Below are positions 61,824 through 62,064 of a stretch of 62,064 nt of DNA, piece after piece (position 1 is the first letter of the stretch; each line of letters begins with the position of its first letter). The stretch lies in NCBI GenBank assembly GCA_013151635.1, contig JAADHV010000125.1, positions 1-62,064 on the forward strand, in the 5' to 3' direction. The notes under the pieces are model-generated. The model searched no databases, was not told the DNA's origin, and worked only from the letters and a program-made list of their open reading frames with translations. The position numbers and the translations under genes were made by a program. This DNA is from Deltaproteobacteria bacterium. GTDB lineage: Bacteria > Desulfobacterota > Desulfobacteria > Desulfobacterales > Desulfobacteraceae.

Positions 61824-62064
61824 TCATTTAAAACCTTCAAATTGTTTAAGATAAACAATAACAGCCCCGCTTTTTGATTTTGTTTTTTTCTCCCATTTAT
61901 AAAAAATCACCTGGTTCTGGTTTTTCATTTCATTTAATACATCCTCCACAACATCTGGTAACACCGGCCCGAAATCAGAATGAAGGCCTTTCCCGACAAT
62001 AATCCTTATTGTGAAAAAGCCCTGCCGCCTGCAAGTCAGAATAAAAGATATGGCCCTTGCCTCG
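61824..62064 (-). CDS. Smr-domain protein, C-terminal part (gene runs off the window)
   Basis: The last 80 codons are on the minus strand, ending in TGA directly after the mltG stop and open to the window edge. FFTIRIIVGKGLHSDFGP is the signature of the Smr domain (I-I-x-G-K-G-x-H-S), followed by VLPDVVEDVLNEM and SKSGAVIVYLKQF. The Smr domain is found at the end of MutS2 and as stand-alone proteins, with endonuclease activity on branched DNA or RNA. The N-terminal part is not visible, so the two types cannot be told apart. The gene converges with mltG. Confidence 0.8.
   Translation of the reverse strand, partial: EARAISFILTCRRQGFFTIRIIVGKGLHSDFGPVLPDVVEDVLNEMKNQNQVIFYKWEKKTKSKSGAVIVYLKQFEGFK

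Noticed and set aside
1-62064. CRISPR arrays, prophage, rRNA, riboswitches, replication origin
   Set aside because: No regularly spaced repeats, phage structural genes, rRNA segments, recognised riboswitch motifs or dnaA-box clusters were seen.

Overview
The window reads as a piece of a strictly anaerobic deltaproteobacterial (Desulfobacterota) chromosome, most likely a Desulfobacteraceae-type sulfate reducer. The evidence is indirect: an Rnf complex preceded by a tetraheme c-type cytochrome, a haem-motif chemoreceptor, a DUF6178 protein, many two-component proteins, and an AT-leaning, lysine-rich coding style. I cannot name a species from sequence alone.

Layout. Positions 1-2.9 kb are a mobile-element graveyard. 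A complete ISAzo13-family element (86-2022, 31-bp terminal repeats, transposase split by a -1 frame change at an A8 tract) sits directly against the last 76 codons of an RTX-type secreted protein. After a terminator comes the first part of a TolC-like exporter gene, which runs in frame into a decayed IS66 tnpA. Together they look like a destroyed type I secretion locus. Stable genome follows. 2.9-4.8 kb holds a dihydroorotate-dehydrogenase-like flavo-iron-sulfur protein and its MarR-type regulator, with palindromic operator candidates. 4.9-11.8 kb is a three-gene sensory operon from a near-consensus promoter: a 1490-residue hybrid kinase, an HD-GYP response regulator and a REC-kinase.

11.9-21.7 kb (minus strand) is the most coherent metabolic cluster: an ABC importer and CDP-alcohol phosphotransferase matching E. 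coli ynjBCD-ynjF, then a FadR-type regulator, a GlpD-like dehydrogenase, an FGGY kinase and an alkylglycerone-phosphate-synthase-like flavoprotein. The regulator operon has its own promoter overlapped by a CTGGTA-N8-TACCAG operator. The combination suggests uptake and conversion of a glycerol- or ether-lipid-type compound. 21.9-27.3 kb holds a frameshifted DUF3786 gene and a tight rdgB - nitroreductase - radical SAM - DUF6178 operon. 27.3-33.2 kb has membrane and housekeeping genes (DUF4010, an endo/exonuclease-phosphatase protein, an APC permease, cardiolipin synthase).

33.2-39.7 kb is a chemotaxis operon (MCP, cheW, cheA, cheY, cheB; no cheR) whose receptor carries a periplasmic CxxCH motif. 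A phosphopantetheinyl transferase stands alone at 39.7 kb. 40.4-45.8 kb is a block of five two-component proteins. 46.1-48.6 kb is a znuACB-type metal importer. 48.7-52.9 kb holds two tandem periplasmic binding proteins without a permease, followed by a sensor kinase. tRNA-Asn with promoter and terminator lies at 52.96-53.03 kb.

53.5-60.7 kb is the energy-conserving region: an RseC-like protein, tetraheme cytochrome, and rnfC-D-G-E-A-B, closed by a strong terminator. RnfB is fused to a complete GltD/NfnB-like FAD/NAD(P) oxidoreductase, while RnfC lacks the usual glycine-rich NADH/FMN motif, suggesting that the pyridine-nucleotide site has moved from RnfC to RnfB. mltG and the 3' end of an Smr-domain gene close the window. 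No intergenic stretch exceeds about 250 bases.
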